A stretch of 64,000 bases of DNA from Powellomyces hirtus (GCA_025526995.1 JAHLKG010000005.1:372001-436000); one strand, 5' to 3'. Shown: positions 11,301-24,451, counted from the stretch's first letter. The notes: generated by a model from the sequence alone, not told the origin. Numbers and translations are program-made.

Positions 11301-14300
11301 GCTTTTTGCCGAGTGATTTCCGCCGTGGTTTGCTGCAGCAAAATGCGGTTAGAGGTTGGATGCAAAATGGGAGAGAAGTGTCGTTCATTGGAAGAGTCGA
11401 AGTTGGGAACGAATTGGAAGCTGAGATCGGTGATTTGTCCAGATGCCCAACGAAGCTTCTTCGACTTCAAATGCACTGCTTTCGCCGATATCAGGAACGC
11501 TGGAATGAAATCGGCGCTTCCAGACGACACAGTGCTCCTACGACCACTCGGTCCCCGGGTTGTAGGTTGTGGTGTTGGACCTGTCCCTTTGTCGACTTGC
11601 CGGAGAGGCATAGCAGCACAGATATTTGCCAGGTCTACTTGTATGGTTCTCTCTTCCAAAAATGACTGCTTCTTTATCTTGTTCGGAATGGGTAAGCGGA
11701 TTCCCTTGATGAACCTCTCGGTATTCTCTTTCGCTTTCGCCAGTTCCCGGGCCTTCATACCACTTCTCCTTTCCAGCTCCTTCTTGTAGTAAACTGCTGC
11801 ATCAGTCAAGCTTGTCATCGCGGTTGGCTGCAGGACGGCGTGCAGCTGATGAATTTTTACGCTGAGCATTTTGACATCTGTAGCGGGTTTACCACGAGAT
11901 GGTGCCGCGCTACTGTCAGTTGCCCCGTAGTTTTGCGCAGTGACTCCCATGACCACGTATGCAAGCGGATGAAGTTTGCCTCGGGCTCCCATCATCCACG
12001 ATTGTCCCGTTCCGATATTCCGCAACAATGAAAAGGAAAAGCGTCGCACAGCGATCCTCCAGAGCACTTTGTCTGGGTGGGTAAATGTAGGCAGCCCACC
12101 AGTTTCGCGAGATAGTTCTTTCTGTGGGTAGTTCATGATAAACCCGTTGATAGAATCGGACTCGAAGAGAATGATGCTGCCTGGGCTGTCGGCAGCAATT
12201 CGCAAGCCTTGCACGGTGAATTTCAAGGCATATAGTATCCTTCCAGCTCCTAACGTAGGATGTTTCTTCACCAATCCGCGGCGTTTCTGAGCTTTTCTTC
12301 GTCCGTAGAAAGAAAGTATATCCAAAACGTCATTCAGCTCGCCACCGAATACACTCTGTGTCGTGATCAATTGGTCAATGATGCTAACATCGACGCTAGC
12401 TTCGATGCGGTCAATTTCGATCATGGCTTCGATCCGTTTCGGATCCGAGGTTTCTGTCATATAATCTGAACCGAAACCTGCAGTACTATCCGCAGGTGTG
12501 CTTCGGCCACTTTCGCCGAACGATTGCGACATAGATCCCCTTGAGCTCGCCGTTGGCATATGAAAGGATGCTGTTTGCTGATCCAAAGCGGGTGTATCAT
12601 CCGTCGATTCGAGCTGTGCTTTCCCTTTGCTCAAAAATTTGATGACATGTTCTCGAAGTCGTGCTTCCCAGCCGATGTTTGACCTGGATACGCCATTCGA
12701 CTCTGGACCGGTTCCTGTCCAAATGCTCTCATTTGTAATCATCACCAAAAGATCATACGCATCATAAAAGACGTTCAAGGATGATAACAGATCCGACTGG
12801 ACAGAAAAGTGTCCAAGCAGGAATTCGAAAGAGACGTTGACAAGCTTCGGTCTTCCATGCGTGAGAGATAGTTTCGAGCTAGACATTCGACGCAGCTCCC
12901 TTGGCTGTGGCTGGTCTCCTGTGGAATCCCATTCGTTCACTAATTTGTTGAAAAGGAAATCGTATCGCGGGAGATCCTCATCACCCCATTTCTCGAGGAA
13001 GGCATGCAGCTTCAGCAAACTCCGAGGCAAACGAAGTTTGATGTACCGAATGCCCACAGCAAACGATGTCTTTTCTGCAGATGTTGTCGGTAAGAGGTGT
13101 CCGCCATTGCCTTCGCTAACCGTAGCTGCGAGACTGAGATCGTCCAGGGCAAGAGATATCAGTGTATTCGCTTCTGACGGTTGACTAGCTCGCGAAGATC
13201 GTTCAAACATAACTACATCAATCCCTATCAGGGTGCCGATGCTATTATGCACGACCTTCTGCGGCCCGCCTCTCATGTTGTCTGGCGACGGATTAATGGC
13301 AGGTACATTCATCTGAGGCGTTCGAGCCGGGTTCAAAACATGTATCGATGAGATTTGCAAAGATCCAAAAGTCGCTTTTGCCATCAGGTTGTGCGCAGTT
13401 GCGGCGAGCGACAGCTTGACTACGGCAGCCGTGCCAAATATCACAATCGGCATGCCAGACGTTGTTTCTCTTGCTTGGATGGATGAGCTTGATTCGTGGA
13501 CATGTCTCGCTGGTTTAGCACGGCTGGCGGACTCCAACCGTGCTTGGAACCATCTTTGAACCCTCAAGAAGTGTCGGACAAATCCGAACAGATTGGGGTT
13601 GATGACGCAGTCTAGACGATCGATTTTCAAACGGTATCGAACATCCAGGGTATCTTCGTGATTATTGCCCGGAGATGGGGTCGGAATCTGCATCGGAACA
13701 GAACTCTGCGGCGTTCGAAAATTGTCCTCTCCTTTCGAGATAGTTCGCTCGCGCAAACTACTCACTATCGACACGGTAATTGGACCAATGACTATCGAGC
13801 TGTCATCATTTTGAAACTCAAACACTGTAACGCTCAGTTTGCTAATGTCCATTTTGAATTGCGCGTTCCACATGTAGGCCATGATGTCCTCTTGCGACTG
13901 CAGCTGCGTTGCCGGGGACGGGATCGGTTTGACGTTGTAGAGATCCCTCAGCATTGGCGCAGAGGTCAAATCTGCCACCTCCCATCGTCTCCAGGCACTT
14001 AGCGACTTCAGCACAGTTACAAACAGGAGTTTCGAATCTGTCGTTGGGAACTTCCCATCATCCAATACTTTCTGTATATCTCGTTTGGCAGCATTCGGCA
14101 AGTAACGCAAACAGTATCTGAGATGCGCGATTAGTTTCCAGCCGCTATCGTCTTGATGCTTCCGATTCCCAAGCATCCACAGCGTAGAAGGCTGAGTCAA
14201 GAAAGCTGGATCGCCATCAGTCGAGGTAGCATGTGCTTTTTCTGCCACCATCGAAATGAGCGCTTGGAGCTCCTTTTGTTCGCGAAGAGTGAAAGATCTG

Positions 14301-17300
14301 TACAGCTTTGCCACGTCGTGTGCAAATGTCCCCCATTTGAAGATCGCTCCAAAGAGGATTTCGATCGTTTCGTTGATCGAGACCACCGATAACTCTTTCG
14401 TACTCAGTTCCAGTGAGCATCCATTTGTGTCTCTGGGTTTGTTGGGTACATTTCCTTCGTAAATGTTACCTCTCCACTGAATCTTATCTGCAAGAAGATC
14501 CAAAACAACGGGAACGCCTTCCAGCATCCCTTCCGAGTGACTTCGGTGAGACTGTTTGGATGATGGGATTCCGACTACTCCAGTTGCATTCATGTTGCCT
14601 ACGAAGCGCAGCTTTGTTGTCACCCGGTCAACGTCCACGGTGAATTTGTTGGCCACAAATCTCGATTGATGAGGTTGCTCGGGCGGCCGATGGGTTGTAT
14701 GCTTGACGCGAGCGGTGACACCATTGATGATGATGTCGAACGAGCACAGTAATTTGTCGGATAGCTCATACCGTGCTGTAGCATCCTGATGGAGAAAGGA
14801 CGTGACATCGGGTAGGAGCATATCTTGTATGCAATGTATTTGCAGAAGCGGAGCTGAAACGAAGAAGGAGGAGCTAGCATACTCATACAAGAACGACTTG
14901 ATGAGGTTTGTAGTATGCAACACTTCCAATGCATCGAGGATGGACTCAGGATTGGGTGTCTACGAGTGATCAACATAAGATTTGAGAACCAAATGAGCGT
15001 GCGACTCATCAGAATGACAAACCTGGCCTCTCAAGTTTTCTAAACCTTCTTGCAGGATGCGTAGAGTAATCGGTGTCACCAAGAGCTTCACAGGTCGAGA
15101 AACGTCGATCGAAAGCACCGTTGTCTGTTCATCTGAGGTTGGCGATGGAGGAAGTTCACTCTGCCGCGCTCGTTTGAGGGCTTTATTGAAAGGCTTTTCA
15201 GAAGAAAAGCTTTCTTCGACCCTGATATCTCCAATAGTGTCGGATCCGATTTCTGTGAATGAGGTCATACTCAGGCCACGATGGCCAAAAAGATTGTGAA
15301 GAGGATCCCGCTTCGCCTTATCGATGATGAATCGTCTCAAATAGGTCCGATAAGGGATTGATCGAGGAGGTGGGGGAGCTTCTGGGGGGGGAGGTGGCGC
15401 GGCATCATCGCCTATCTGAGCGGACCAATCGAAGTCGCCTTCCTCAGCTTCAGGTCCCGACTCATCATCCGAAGAGAATCTGTTGCATACGAGTTTTTAC
15501 TTGAGTTTGCATATGTTTGAATCCGCGAACTACCGCTGACTTACTCTGAATCCGCCTCTGTCACCGAATCAGGGGATGGGGTGCTGAGTTCTGCATCGGA
15601 TTCCGGACTAAACGGATTTGATTGTTGAGCACTCCTATGATGACGTGAGAGTTGAAAGGGTGGATTGAAAGTAGGGAGATATGGTAGCGCTCTGTTCGAA
15701 TCAGACGATCGATTGTTGTGTCTCCTTCTTCCAGGTCCAGCCTGCTGAAGGCCGCCGCCATTCGGTTCATCTTGGTACAGAAATGTGCACCGTCTGGTTA
15801 TATCGTCCTGTGTTTTGATATAGTCCATCTGCAGCTTCTGCGCTGCCTCCCATTGAGGGGTCTGTCCATAAAGACATAATGACAAGGCAGTAGTGCCCTT
15901 GAACACCTCCACCCAGATACTGTCATCCATGGAGGCAATGTCCGCATTTCCCGCACCTCCATTTTCTGTAGTAACGGCTAGGCAGTGGAGGAGTATGTCG
16001 GGTACCTCGACAAAAATGCGCTCGCTCCACGTTTGGCTGACAAGATTGTCCATCTGAATGCGAATGCCATTCGCAAACCGCAAAGTCGTGACACTTCCAA
16101 GGCCCCATATTGAAATATGTACACTCTGAACAACAGCGAGAACTGTTGTGAGGTCGGGTAGAATGGTCGATGCCGTTAACATGTTATCGACATTTGCGTA
16201 GTGGAAAGTGAAACAGCGAAGAGCTTTGCGAATGGCAGGAAGGGCTGATGGCTGGAGTTCGCCAACAATTGGACCGGCGTTTAGACGCCAATCAGCTGCA
16301 TAGACTGACCCTTTGGGAGGCAGCCCAAAAAGTCGATGACCCCTTACAGCAAAATCTTGCGGTACCTGTAAGTGCTTCGCCATACACTGAGTTGACGGTT
16401 TATTCTTGATTTACCTTGAACAAAGATGAAATTCTTTCTCGTGTCCCCGCGTGGTTGCACCAACAAATCTCGTGCTGAACCGCGATTCCAACGAATTGGT
16501 TGAAGGACAACTTGAACGTCTGTATGCAATGATGAGCCTAGAACCTTGTGAAGCATTCGCAGAGTGCCCAAAGCCTACCATGATAAAAATCGTTATTCCG
16601 GCTCTCCACTTGAATTTCCCCTATACTGAGCAGGGAACATTCTTGCGCATCATACAAGCTTTCTGGAAGCGCGGCAACTGCATTCTGCACCGAGACTACG
16701 ATGAACACTTCGAACTGGTTCCCTTTTTCCTAGATAGTAGATGTAGGTCACAATGATATGTAAGCCTCCTCGGCAATCAGCGTCAAACTAGGGGGTGATC
16801 AATACCTTAGCTGCTTCTTGTTTTCGCCAGGCTGTCTCCGCCCTTGCTGTGTCCGCCAAACGTGTCCGATATTCATCGGAAGTCATGAAGCTGTTATGCT
16901 CCCCCATATAGTTCTCTTTGAAGAAGATGAGATGCGACACCAAGTATCCGTAAAGGATGAAGTTGAGAGCTGAGGCCTTGGTAGAGAAGAAACATTAGAT
17001 ATTTGGTGAAAACCCAGTACAAATCCTGATCGTATCTTACATTGACATTTATTGTCAGACCATCGATAGCGCCAGGAGATACTGCCCTGTGGTATCGATA
17101 CGTGCCATTGACCGCCAAATGTCCCACGGTGCCTACTTCCTTCGCTCTGTCCGTCATGAATGCGCCAATTGTATGCGATACGGGGAAGTTCATGCTTAGC
17201 CGTGCTTTCCTGGACTAAAGGGGGAGAAGTTAAACCAATGCTATCACTGACAATCTTTGGTGGAGTTGTACCTCGACTTGAAAGCTGACTGTAGTGCTCT

Positions 17301-20131
17301 CATCTTCAAAGTGTAAGAAAGGTAAATCGACATCTATCTTGATCCGAGGCCCACTGAGAACAAAATACGCTAAGCAAACGATGATGTTAAAAGGATGAAA
17401 GTGAGAATCCACAGCGACGCATTTGCCGTGTCCTCTGCAAACAACCACTCAATGAAGACACTTACAATTATCGGACAGATCATTTGGCTGATTGATGACG
17501 TTGTTTTGGTTTACACAAAAGTGCAAATCAAAATCGGTCATTGTTAACTTAATTTTATACAACATCGGCACGAAATACTCCTGTGGGTTGGAGGGACCAC
17601 TTGTCCAGTCTTTCATCAAATCCGTCAACAGGGTAACATGATCACGCAGCAGGAACATTTTCATAGAGGAAAGCAAGATGTTAAACGTCCAGATACGAGG
17701 TGCATTCCACTGTAACGGATTTTCCAGTTGACACTCAATCTACACAAGAAAGAAGAAGGAAAAAATAAGCAACAGAAACCCATATATAACCCGTCGAGTG
17801 ATCTGAACACAGAATTCTAGCTTTACCTTTAGAGATTGAGCGGAAAGAAGAGGCGCATAGTTCAAACTTGATGCGAGCGACACATTGTCCAAGGCGACAT
17901 GTACCATCATGGTGTATCCCTTTTCGCTCATCACGAAAGGTACAGTGACGTCGACGCTCGAGGTGCCCGTCATCTTCAGGTCCAACCACGCATAGGGACG
18001 CCCTGTTGATCCTACTTTGACGTTCGGATTTCCATCATCGTCTGCCATCGCGTCATCATAAAAGCGCCAATCCTATGAACGATTGCAAGCCATGGTTCAA
18101 ATGTCTGTCAAGTACAATCAAAATAGTCGTCGTGTTTCACCTTGGATTGCTCACGAAACGGTATCCGGAACTTTGTCTCCCCAGTGAACTTGAGAAGTAT
18201 CTTTAGAGCAACAAAGAGACGAGTCGCCCCAGGCGCCAGCTTTTCAGTCTTTGATGGTGTTCGATAAGCGGTTGGAAAGAAGAAGCTTTGCATCATGCCC
18301 CTGTCAAAAAGATACGATGAGAACTGGAAATTGAGGCTACTGTCAGACTTTTTCAAATCTCACTACCTCTGACGATCTGTCCATGGACCGTACTGAAGAA
18401 CGCCGTCCGAGATTGTGATGTCTATTGTTAAGATAAGCCGTTATGCCGCGCTCGCAGTGCCGAGGGTCATTCTTGAGGCACACACCTGCGCCCCATTCTG
18501 GAGGCAAATCTCCATTGCCAACATCATGATCTTCATTGAGTCCCTCCCCACTCAGCTCCGGTTTGATCGTGTCACGGACTGGTACTGGGCCTGATAGACT
18601 TTCAGATATTCCTTCGGCTTCACGAGAATAAATGCGTTTGGCAACTACCTGCAACGTCCGCGTAATAACGAAGGTCCAGTCGCTTGCATTCCAGCACCGT
18701 CGTCACTTGAGCATACTCTTCGAATCGACGACGTTTCAGCATCGGCACATTGGCCAACTTGTACCGAGACAGTCCCACCCATGGTGCTTCTGTGTCTTGT
18801 AATGGTATCTCTTCTTCTTGTGTTCCACCCCACACAATGCCGCCACTGAGAAACCTTGCGAGTCTGCGGTACCAAGGATGCTTGGCGCTGCTTTCCTCGA
18901 TCAGCATTCGCTTAATATTACGACGAACGACTAGACACAAATTTACTTATGGGAGCGGACACGTGCCGCCTGGTTTAGGACCGGTTCCCGGTAGTCAACA
19001 TTTGTGCCAAGGCTCGCTTTCACTTTTTTAAAGTACAGGTTGAGGTCTGTCCGATAGTAGTCATGTGCCGACCTGGACTAGTCATTTAGTTGGTGGGTGA
19101 GAGTCAGCGAGGAAAATACAAGAAAAGGCTTCGGAGGAAATACCTTCACAGCTTCATAAGCACCAGCTGCTTCTTTGTAATGAAGAATCAGAATAGATGG
19201 GAGATCTGGTAACCCAATCGTTATGGCTCCAGTTGACGAAGCGATCTCTACTGGGAGAAACCACCGAAAGGTTGCATCTCTGGAAGTATTACAAGGCATG
19301 TCGTCGGAAACTTGTACTGTAGATGCGGGGGGTTAGTATGCAGTCATTAAAGTCTTCACCTTCGAGATACCTACCTGTCACAGACTCGGGTGACTCTTCA
19401 GTGCCCTCATGAGTGGCATGTTGTCCCATTCGCTCCAATACACTTTGCAGATGGTCATAAGCCGGGGTACGGTTATATATGAACCATTCCAAGCCATCCA
19501 AACGAATCCGGAAGCGGCATGGGAGGTCTACACCAACAAGAGTAGCGGCTATCAGAACTTGCTCATGATGTCACTCTGATGGCCAGCTGGTCCTTCAACG
19601 TTAACTACCTGGCGGAGACAGATCAGCGTTGTCAGTTTCGTGCCGGACGTGGCGGAGCCAGTAGCGGAATGTCACATGGCCCCGCACTATGTGGACAGAC
19701 TGATTGCGCGAGTAATAGCGGAAATTGCGAAAAAGAATCCGGCCACTGAGAAAAGCAAAATGCACAGATTCTGTGGAATATATGAGCCCATTGAGGTCAT
19801 TGACGCATCAGGCAGATACCCATTGGATTCCGTACCAAGCTCGATATATGCCTTATACGTTCTCCAGGTGTAAATGCATAGCAGTCTCCCGAGTATTTGA
19901 CCGAGGACACGATTGAAGTAGAAGAAATAGAACAAAGCCACTATGGCAACGACCCAGGTATAAACCACAAAGGTCCAGAATTTGACTGCAGCTGTAGGCG
20001 TAAGTAAAGAGAACCAATTGTGTGCACCCTTGCCAGATCAGACGCCGACTCCGCGAAAGGTCCAACGCACCGCTGGGGTCATCTTGATTGAAATTTCCAA
20101 ATGGTAGTGGGAGCTCTGGGAATTGGGACAT
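8348..20131 (-). CDS. CSF1: CSF1/BLTP1-type bridge-like lipid transfer protein
   Basis: Very large protein, roughly 3,500 residues by estimate, of the RBG/bridge-like lipid-transfer family, which forms a hydrophobic groove moving lipids between membranes. The start at 20131 gives MSQFPELPLPFGNFNQ, then a membrane anchor (FVVYTWVVAIVALFYFF) and FNRVLGQILGRLL. Conserved N-terminal blocks follow: FLSGRILFRNFRYYSRNQ, VRGHVTFRYWLR, CRFRIRLDGLEWFIYNR, VLQYGPWTDRQR and MTDFDLHFC. Assigned early exons are 20131-20071, 19985-19836, 19770-19609, 19527-19375 and 19316-19144; many follow. The last exon, 14959-8348, alone codes for about 2,200 residues and ends with a conserved WEWVQWLGVHKEKVP block. One junction near 18.94 kb could not be resolved with a normal-length intron. 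An acidic and polyproline insert lies near 15.4-15.6 kb. Confidence 0.92.
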
Positions 20132-20512
20132 GTGGATGTGAGAGATGCCTTATGAAAAAGAAGCTCCTCACATATGATGATGTTGGAGGTCTGTGAGGCG
20201 ACGCTCTTGGTGTGATGGCTTACGGCATGTGCTGCAAATGATATGCACAGCCGCCCACCATGGATCCGACTATTCGTCTTCCCCGATGAATCCCGAGTCG
20301 CGTGTCCGGCTTCCCGGTATGTGGCTTATATCTCCCAATGCGATAAATTTGAGGTGAAAAAACGGCACACAAAAGCACAAACGGCTGGTGCGTGGCTTGT
20401 AGTAGCACGTATTCCAGCCGTCCAAAGTTTTGAAAAGGTTATAAAAGGTCTGGCTCACATTTCTGCTCCTCTCCGTTCCGTCAACTGCGAACTGCCCTCC
20501 CAACTTCCCAAG
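20132..20512. promoter_or_regulatory. Divergent upstream region, CSF1/acyl-CoA synthetase
   Basis: This 381-base gap between two divergent starts should hold both promoters. A TATA-like ggttataaaagg lies at about 20438-20449, some 70 bases before the synthetase start. No other site stands out. Confidence 0.5.
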
Positions 20513-23017
20513 ATGACCATCCCAACACCGCGCTATGATGATGTGCCTGACAGGCTCTGCCTCGAGGTCGTCAATGCACCAGCTGTGCCCGGTGAGGGCA
20601 AGCCGCGTGTCAACTTCCTTACAGTTGATCGCGAATACCGCGTAAAGCAGTTTGGGAAGCTGTCCATGTGGGATCTCTTTCAAAGAGGTCGAACGATTGC
20701 CGGTGATTCTCCTTGTCTCGGAAAACGAGTACTTGTTAATGGAACAGCCCGCCACTATACCTGGGAGACATACGACGAGGTTCACCATCGCGCTGAGCGC
20801 ATTGGGTAAGGATAAAACGTTTGCTACCAGTACTCGTCTCATTGACTCAACAAAGTATCTGATGTCTCCCCACTTCTAGATCTGCGTTGGTGAAGCTTGG
20901 CCTCAAACAGCAGGACAAGATTGCAATTTTTGCAAAAAATTGCCCTGAATACACGATAGTCGAACTCGCTGCATTCAGACAAAGGTAACTTCAGCAGTAG
21001 CTCCGACCAAAATTTCGTGATGCTCATACCTTCTCTGACAGCGGAGTTGTCGTCCCTATATACGATACTCTTGTATCAGATGAATCTGTGCTGGCACATA
21101 TGCTGAACCTTACTGAGTGCGGAATTATCTTCACCACCTCGAAACAAGTAATTCGCATGATTCAGCCCTCTCGTCACCCGCAAGGGTCTAACAATCTTGT
21201 GTCAGGTATCATCTCTTCTTTCCGTCTGCGGGCAGGCATCGCATCTCAAGATGATCGTAGTTTTCGATGAAATCTTGGAAAAAGACAAGCAGCAAGTGGA
21301 ACAAATGGATGGTAAGACGTCACAAGGGCTTAATGTGTTGTTGCTACGCGCTTATCCTGCGGTCATCTTAGTTGAGCTCCTTTTGCTTGCCGACCTGGAG
21401 AAAATGGGCGCGCGAAACATGACCGAACCCACAACCCCTAAAGGAGCAGACATGGCAAAGATTTGCTTCAGTAGTGGAACCACTGGACTACCGGTACGCG
21501 GCAGGTGTCCTCTTTGTGTTCTGCGCATCAGCGAACGCTGACTCTTGTGCAATTTCCAGAAAGGAATCATTCTAACACATGGCATGATTACCTCCTCCGC
21601 CGAGCGTTATCACGTTGGCGAGGAGTATGGTCTGGATATCCCTGTGGGGTCCACCGATGTGCTCATTTCCTATCTTCCGATGGCTCACGTATTCGAGATG
21701 GTTCTGCAAACCGTTGTGTTGCATTGTGGGGCGAGGATAGGCTTTTGGCAAGGAGATGTTGCGAGGCTCATGCTAGACGTGCAAGAATTGAAACCAACTC
21801 TTTTCGCCGGAACGCCTCGCATCTACAATCGCATCTACGACGGTGTCATGGCTCAAGTGAGCAAAGCTGGATGGGTAAAATCTGCCCTCTTCCATGTAAG
21901 AATCTGCCACACCTGCTGTCTACCCCTGAATCCTGGTTGACACATCCTTCGTTTATAGACCGCATACAATGGCAAGCTCACCTGGCTTGCGAGAAATATG
22001 TACAACCACGCAATCTGGGAGTAAGTGCATTTGATTTCAGGAAGTCAAATCAACCGACGACAATGCTCACCAATTTCCTTTAGCAACGTCGTGTTTGCCA
22101 AGGTGAAACAGATGCTCGGCGGTCGCGTTCGTATCCTACTTACGGGTGCGGCTCCGCTTGGCAATGAAGTTGCAAGCTTTTTGAGAATCGCTTTCTCCTG
22201 TCCCTTGCTCGAGGGCTACGGAATGACCGAAGGAATGGGCAGCGTTACCGTCACCTATCCGCGCGACACCCAGTCCGTCGGGACCGTCGGCATACCTATA
22301 CCCGGCGTTATTGTCAAACTGGTCGATGTTCCAGACATGAACTATCTGTCCAGCAGCAACCCTCCCGCGGGAGAAATCTGCTTCAAGGGCCCTGTTGCCT
22401 TCCCAGGATACTACAAGGATCCCGAGCGAACAGCCGAAACAATCGACGCCGACGGCTGGGTTCACACGGGGGACATCGGTATATGGACTCCATCAGGGCA
22501 TCTCAAGATCATCGACCGAAAGAAGAATCTATTCAAATTATCTCAGGGCGAATACGTTTCCCCTGAAAAGGTGGAGCAAGTCTACAGTCGCCACGAATTG
22601 ATCGATGCTTGCTTCGTGACGGGCAACAGCACTGAAAGCTCACTTGTCGCAGTCATCAACCCAACGAAGGGATCCTTGATGGATTTCATCAAGGAAAAAG
22701 CCTTGGGTGTCAGTGCAGAAACACCCTTTGAGCAAATATGCGAGAACAAGCTCGTGAGAAAGGCAGTCATCACGGAATTGACGCAGTGGGTGAGGAGACA
22801 GAATGTCCTCAAAGGATTTGAGATCATCAAGAACGTTGTCTTGGAACCAAAGTTGTTCGCGGACATTGGTTTGATCACCCCTACGTTCAAACTGAAGCGA
22901 CATGATGCCAAGGTATGAATTGATTAGTTCAAGAGAAATCTTTGCTCTCACTGACTCGAAACCCCGCAGGTGCATTATGAGCTGCAAGTCCAAGCCATGT
23001 ACAAGGAGAGTCTGTAA
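20513..23017 (+). CDS. Long-chain fatty acyl-CoA synthetase (Faa/ACSL)
   Basis: Activates long-chain fatty acids to acyl-CoA using ATP and CoA. Nine exons (20513-20805, 20880-20984, 21042-21147, 21206-21311, 21372-21493, 21560-21895, 21959-22020, 22084-22912, 22970-23017) give 668 residues, the usual length. The AMP-binding signature SSGTTGLPKG is formed across an intron. Other ANL-superfamily motifs are YLPMAHVFEM, EGYGMTEG, DGWVHTGDIG and IIDRKKNLFKLSQGEYVSPEKVE; the last contains the hinge and fatty-acid gate region. The C-terminus (KESL) is not a PTS1, so peroxisomal import by that route is not predicted. No signal peptide or membrane segment is obvious. Which of Faa1-4 it matches cannot be decided here. 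Confidence 0.95.
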
Positions 23018-23369
23018 TGGGCTCTCTATAGCTGGTTTCGGTTTATCGCTGACCTGGAATATGGAATCCACGCGACCCTAAGAGAACTTCCGCAGAGATA
23101 CAGTCATTTACGGTCATTCCTCTGTGCAGAGTACAATTTACCCGTACCGCTACAATTCTAATGTTTGTGACATGCCACAGCATATGAAACTGCGATGGAG
23201 GGGTCTTATGGCAATATATGTGACAGATCCTTAGGGCCGAGCGGGAGATCCCCGCCAATTCTACTCGTCACTTTGACGGGTTCATCATCATCAGGGACAG
23301 ACAGGATGACGGATCTTCATTGGCCTTGGAATCCATATTAGTCACTTGATTGCGATTCTCTTTCTCCTA

Positions 23370-23400
23370 CTCTCTCTCTCTCTCTCACGCTTATAAAAAA
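23370..23400 (+). promoter_or_regulatory. CT-microsatellite followed by a TATA box
   Basis: A (TC)n run at about 23370-23387 is followed by ttataaaaaa at 23391-23400, then by pyrimidine-rich sequence. This is the clearest TATA-type core promoter in the window and points toward the short ORF at 23691. Confidence 0.5.
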
Positions 23401-23627
23401 GCCTGAGACGCTCCCCCCTCAACCTTTTTGCACCGTATTCCCTTCGCCCTTTTCAACGTTTTTGCACCTTAATATTGCACTGCATACTGGTTTCAAGTTC
23501 TATACAACTCGCCCAACTTTGTTGCGACGACTACGGTCAGCGACCCAATTATGCTACACTAGCCTTCTCAGTCGTCGTCACGAAGTTTGTTCCCCTTTAC
23601 GTCGTTCTTAAGTGACAGGATCGTGGA

Positions 23628-23640
23628 CCCCCCCCCCCCC
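23628..23640. repeat. Poly(C) run of 13
   Basis: Thirteen consecutive C residues lie between the TATA box and the short ORF. The run length may be uncertain in the assembly. Confidence 0.85.
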
Positions 23641-23690
23641 ATAGAATCGGTATTACCGTCACGTGCTGCCACCTCGAATCTTCCCATCGT

Positions 23691-23834
23691 ATGAGCGACG
23701 ATGTGAAAATACAAATCCGGGAATTCTTGCGCATCACCAGCTGTGCATCAGCTGCTTCCGTCGAAACGTATAGGGAGTACATTGACGACCAACTCAAGGC
23801 TGAGCCGTCGCAGCGTCGACGCGGTGTGTTTTGA
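23691..23834 (+). CDS. Short ORF, possible truncated 5' exon
   Basis: Forty-seven residues beginning MSDDVKIQIREFLRIT. It sits 290 bases after a good TATA box. The pattern IREFLRIT followed by a YREYID stretch loosely resembles the UBA-like N-terminus of p47/Shp1 proteins, but this is weak. The frame stops just before the first 48-bp direct repeat. A GT donor inside the final codons (gtgtgt at 23824) would allow splicing onward, but no convincing downstream exon was found. It may be a real small gene, a first exon, or a gene cut short by repeat insertion. Confidence 0.3.
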   Translation: MSDDVKIQIREFLRITSCASAASVETYREYIDDQLKAEPSQRRRGVF

Positions 23835-23836
23835 AT

Positions 23837-24014
23837 GCACGCCTAGGCGAGGTGACTCCGGTCATACTCGTCCGGCCAAGAGGTCCTGCGGGGCTATTTT
23901 GGCTTTCCTCCGAGCCGCAGCCAGGAATGAGTGTCGAGAGACACTGGGACGTGCCTGCTCCGGGGGGCACGCCTAGGCGAGGTGACTTCGGCCATACTCG
24001 TCCGGCCAAGAAGT
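23837..24014. repeat. Two 48-bp direct repeats spaced 130 bp apart
   Basis: Copies at 23837-23884 and 23967-24014 share gcacgcctaggcgaggtgac and atactcgtccggccaaga, with about three substitutions between them. Each begins with a palindromic gcctaggc. Further imperfect related motifs (acccccctgat, ggtcacttc-ggcggac) recur at about 24060-24110, 24225-24290 and 24340-24385. Confidence 0.75.
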
Positions 24015-24364
24015 CGCCATCCAAGCTGTTCTCGGGGCCATCCTTCTGTTCATCTTGGCTCAGGACAAAACCCCCTGAGATTTCTGGGCACTTGGGCGGC
24101 GCGTCTGACCAGGGGGGCAGGGAGGGGCATGCCCTGGCGGGAAGGACTGAGGCATTACGGACAGTTGCTCGCACCGGTTTCTGTGCACGCTTGGTGTAAA
24201 TGGGCTCTCCACGATTTTTGCAGGTCAGAACAGAACCCCCCTGATCTTGTGGTCACTTCGGGCGGATCCTCGGGGGGTCTGACAGGGACATCCCCAGCGG
24301 GAGGACCTGTTCTGACTTGAGTAGATCTGGAGGCACGAGCAAAACTCTCCTGAATTTTTGTGGT

Positions 24365-24451
24365 CACTTCCGGCGGACCCTCAGTTGAGTTTGGCCAGAG
24401 GGCATGGCCGTAATGCCGTGGCCAAACTCGACCGAGGGTCCGCCGGGAGTG
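24365..24451. repeat. Long imperfect hairpin, 32-bp arms
   Basis: The arm 24365-24396 pairs with 24420-24451 at 29 of 32 positions, and the three exceptions are transitions that keep G-U pairing in RNA. The 23-base loop holds a further 5-bp stem (ggcat 24401-24405 with atgcc 24413-24417). It could be a miniature inverted-repeat element or a structured transcript. Confidence 0.75.
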
